This document shows positions 30,736 to 32,656 of a stretch of 32,656 nucleotides of DNA, one piece after another. The DNA comes from Rhizopus sp. PT2906 (lineage: Eukaryota; Mucoromycota; Mucoromycetes; Mucorales; Rhizopodaceae): NCBI GenBank assembly GCA_025529335.1, contig JAMYHX010000480.1, positions 1-32,656 of the forward strand, read 5' to 3'. Each line of letters begins with the position of its first letter. The stretch's first letter is position 1. The position numbers and the translations under genes are program-made. A model generated the notes under the pieces. The model saw only the letters and a program-made list of their open reading frames with translations, had not been told where the DNA came from and ran no database searches.

Positions 30736-32172
30736 ATGTGTCGATTCTTGCTATACAAAGGAAAACAACCCATTTTACTTGCTCACGTATGGACTTTCAG
30801 AGTATATGCTTATCAGCTTTGAACTCACTTGACACATTAGTTGATCACTAGACCAAAGCATTCGATTGTCAACCAATCATTTGATTCCAGATTGCGTATT
30901 GACCAAGTACGCCCACTGAACGGTATATATTTACAAGCTTTTCTTATACTTTCTCCAATGACTCCTTTTATTCTCTCCAAGGTGATGGCTTTGGCGTAGG
31001 CTGGTATGATAGCGAGACAAGTCATCATGGACAAGACGAAGTTACACCTTGCATCTTCACTTCAGTCACACCAGCTTGGAATAATGTGAATTTAGTTCGA
31101 TTAGCTGAAAAGATTAGAAGTCCATTGATTTTTGCTCATGTTCGTGCAAGTACATCAGGCTCTGTTTCAGAAAGCAATTGCCATCCTTGGTCGTAAGCAT
31201 CGTTACTGTCGTGTGTATAGGAGAGCATAATTGATTTCTTTTCTTGGTTAGATATGGTCGCCTTATGTGGATGCATAATGGTGGAATCGCACAATTTGAC
31301 AAGGTATATATATTTTTTGCAAGCTTAAAGAGGTTTAAACAATGTATTCAACCTTGTAAAGATCAAACGTAAACTACAGAATTCTTTATCAGAGGAACTA
31401 TTCTTGTTCGTACAAGGCAATACGGATTCCGAATGGGCCTTTGCCCTATTTTTGAGTTTTGTAAGTGTTCTTCATAACAAATGAAATAGACTAACTCTTG
31501 TTGATTAGCTTTCAAATCCAAAAGCCAATACATTTGAGCACCAAGAGTTAAAGGAGGCTATGCTTAAAACCATAGCTCAATTGAACTCGTGGGCAGAGGA
31601 ATCAGATATTACTGAGGTATGCAGCTTATCTCCCCCTTAACTAGTATCCCTCTTCTCATGACACGCCTTTTGTTATTAGCCTTCTCTTTTAAATTTTGCA
31701 GTGACAGATGGTGAATCTGTAGTCTGTGTACGATATACAAATAGCAAAACAGATGAAGCAGCGTCTCTTTATTTTTCATCAGGCACCAAGTTTGAATGTT
31801 ATCGTCCTGGACATTATCGCATGGTGAAAGCAGATAAAAGAGAACACATTGTTGTTGTGGCAAGCGGTACGTAGCTCCCCTCATACAAAGCGCTCGATGC
31901 AAATAAACTTAACATGCTATCTAGAACCCTTGACATTTGAAAAGGCAGATTGGCTCACAATTCCGACCAACAACATTTTGGTGATCACTCCAAAGCTCAA
32001 TGTGCTGTTACAACCAATTAAAGATAAATTTTATACGCCAGAGAGAGGCCTAGAACACAAGCTTGGCGAGGATGAAGCTGTGATTATTCCCGACCCAAAG
32101 GCTCAATTATTCAAAGCAAAAGTCGAAGAACAGATGCGTCAAGAAGCATCGACCACCACTGTTTGTATGTAA
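30736..32172 (+). CDS. DUG3: Glutamine amidotransferase Dug3 (glutathione degradation)
   Basis: Eight exons (30736-30786, 30841-30922, 30982-31192, 31252-31303, 31362-31460, 31509-31616, 31680-31866, 31925-32172) encode 345 aa, near the yeast length of 357. The start MCRFLLYKGK places the class II amidotransferase nucleophile at Cys2, freed by removal of the initiator methionine. Further motifs are PLNGDGFGVGWYD, SPLIFAHVRAST, ESNCHPWSYGRLMWMHNGGI, KRKL with LSEELFLFVQGNTDSEWAFA, and a C-terminal SEPLTFEKADWLTIPTNNIL. In yeast, Dug3 with Dug2 forms a complex that cleaves the gamma-glutamyl bond of glutathione in the cytosol, an alternative to gamma-glutamyl transpeptidase. Short exon 1 (51 bases) is secure because it carries the catalytic cysteine and joins in phase. 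An AATAAA signal overlaps the stop region (32172-32177). Confidence 0.96.
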
Positions 32173-32621
32173 ATAAAAATTTCCCAACAAACCAAGAGGA
32201 TAGGTCAGATTGGATGTTCGGTAGATCATGGATAATAGGCCGTGTATGCTCTTTCTCTTTTTGCAATCAAGCTAACAGTTGCCTCGGCGACGTCTAATTA
32301 AACATAACACTGCATATAAACCCATTCTGCAAAAAAAAAAACAACTTTCTTCTTTTTTTTCCAACGTCATCTTGATCAAATTTGGTCTTCTTTATTCAAG
32401 CTTTCTTATGACCAGAAAGCCCAAAGCTGGTTTATAAAGAATAAGGAAAAAAGCCGGTAGATCACAATCGTATGCTTCTTCCACCTTTAATCGTATGTTT
32501 TCAAAGACACATTTAATAAGGGAAAAAAAAGCTTTTATTGTCTAAAGATGGGATAACAATAAGAAAATAAATATTGAAAATATTTACACGTAGAAAAAGC
32601 AAGGTATAAAATCCAAATGAT
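32173..32621. other. Intergenic 3' region after DUG3
   Basis: An AATAAA polyadenylation hexamer sits at the DUG3 stop (32172-32177). The remainder is AT-rich with a ten-base A run around 32332. No gene is supported. Confidence 0.5.
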
Positions 32622-32656
32622 TTAAATTTCGGCAGTAATGGCTTCAGGAGAAAGAC
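32622..32656 (-). CDS. Possible 3' end of a truncated gene
   Basis: Read on the minus strand, the edge gives an open frame ending LSPEAITAEI and TAA (stop 32624-32622). Its codon pattern is plausible for the end of a protein, and the A/T-rich sequence just beyond it would suit a 3' untranslated region. Only ten codons are visible, so the product cannot be named and it may be chance. Confidence 0.3.
   Translation of the reverse strand, partial: LSPEAITAEI

Noticed and set aside
22049..32172. A sulfur-metabolism gene cluster (URM1, MDE1, DUG3)
   Set aside because: The three genes touch sulfur chemistry, but they lie on different strands among unrelated genes, and fungal housekeeping genes often neighbour by chance.

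Overview
The window looks like nuclear DNA of an early-diverging filamentous fungus, most probably Mucorales (Mucoromycota). It is AT-rich. Eight of the ten complete genes are broken by short GT-AG introns, typically 48 to 70 bases. The proteins are eukaryotic, and decayed LINE-type retrotransposon pieces lie between gene blocks. The taxonomic call is inference from gene style and repeats.

Layout. Positions 1-1592 hold no gene but carry repeated retroelement-like leader motifs. On the minus strand follow an LSM14/Scd6 mRNA-decapping/translation repressor (1593-3189) and a small secreted protein of unknown role (3996-4510). Positions 4511-10138 are gene-poor, with a decayed LINE ORF1-like stretch near 7080-8060 and then a promoter rich in GATA-factor sites. 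The largest gene, GLT1 (NADH-glutamate synthase, 2066 aa, plus strand), fills 10139-16441. A second gene-poor block (16442-19250) contains relic copy A of a dispersed element. Minus-strand genes follow: a cyclic-nucleotide phosphodiesterase with an N-terminal receiver-like domain (19251-21773), URM1 (22049-22464) and a TAF3/TAF8-type TFIID subunit (22936-24468). A LINE ORF2 relic, relic copy B and a 48-base palindrome occupy 24960-27250. Then come a 125-aa protein of unknown function (plus, 27364-27741), MDE1 of methionine salvage (minus, 27790-28658), a UCH37-type deubiquitinase (minus, 28803-30168) and, divergently, DUG3 of glutathione degradation (plus, 30736-32172). The right edge may cut the 3' end of another minus-strand gene.

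The exon models were assembled by hand. In each multi-exon gene the exon lengths sum to a whole number of codons and the joined protein matches conserved family motifs across the junctions. Two joins matter most. The UCH37 catalytic part and a downstream lysine-rich reading frame are one gene. The phosphodiesterase catalytic exons join in frame to a receiver-like domain, an architecture like Dictyostelium RegA and animal PDE8.

The genes are mostly unrelated housekeeping and regulatory functions, as expected of a fungal chromosome, and I see no gene cluster. I did not find a clearly new system. The best leads are the receiver-phosphodiesterase fusion with a substituted conserved lysine, a possible catalytic-only UCH37 isoform through intron retention, two stop-free introns with lengths divisible by three, and the paired relic elements that share the same tail followed by an inverted repeat.
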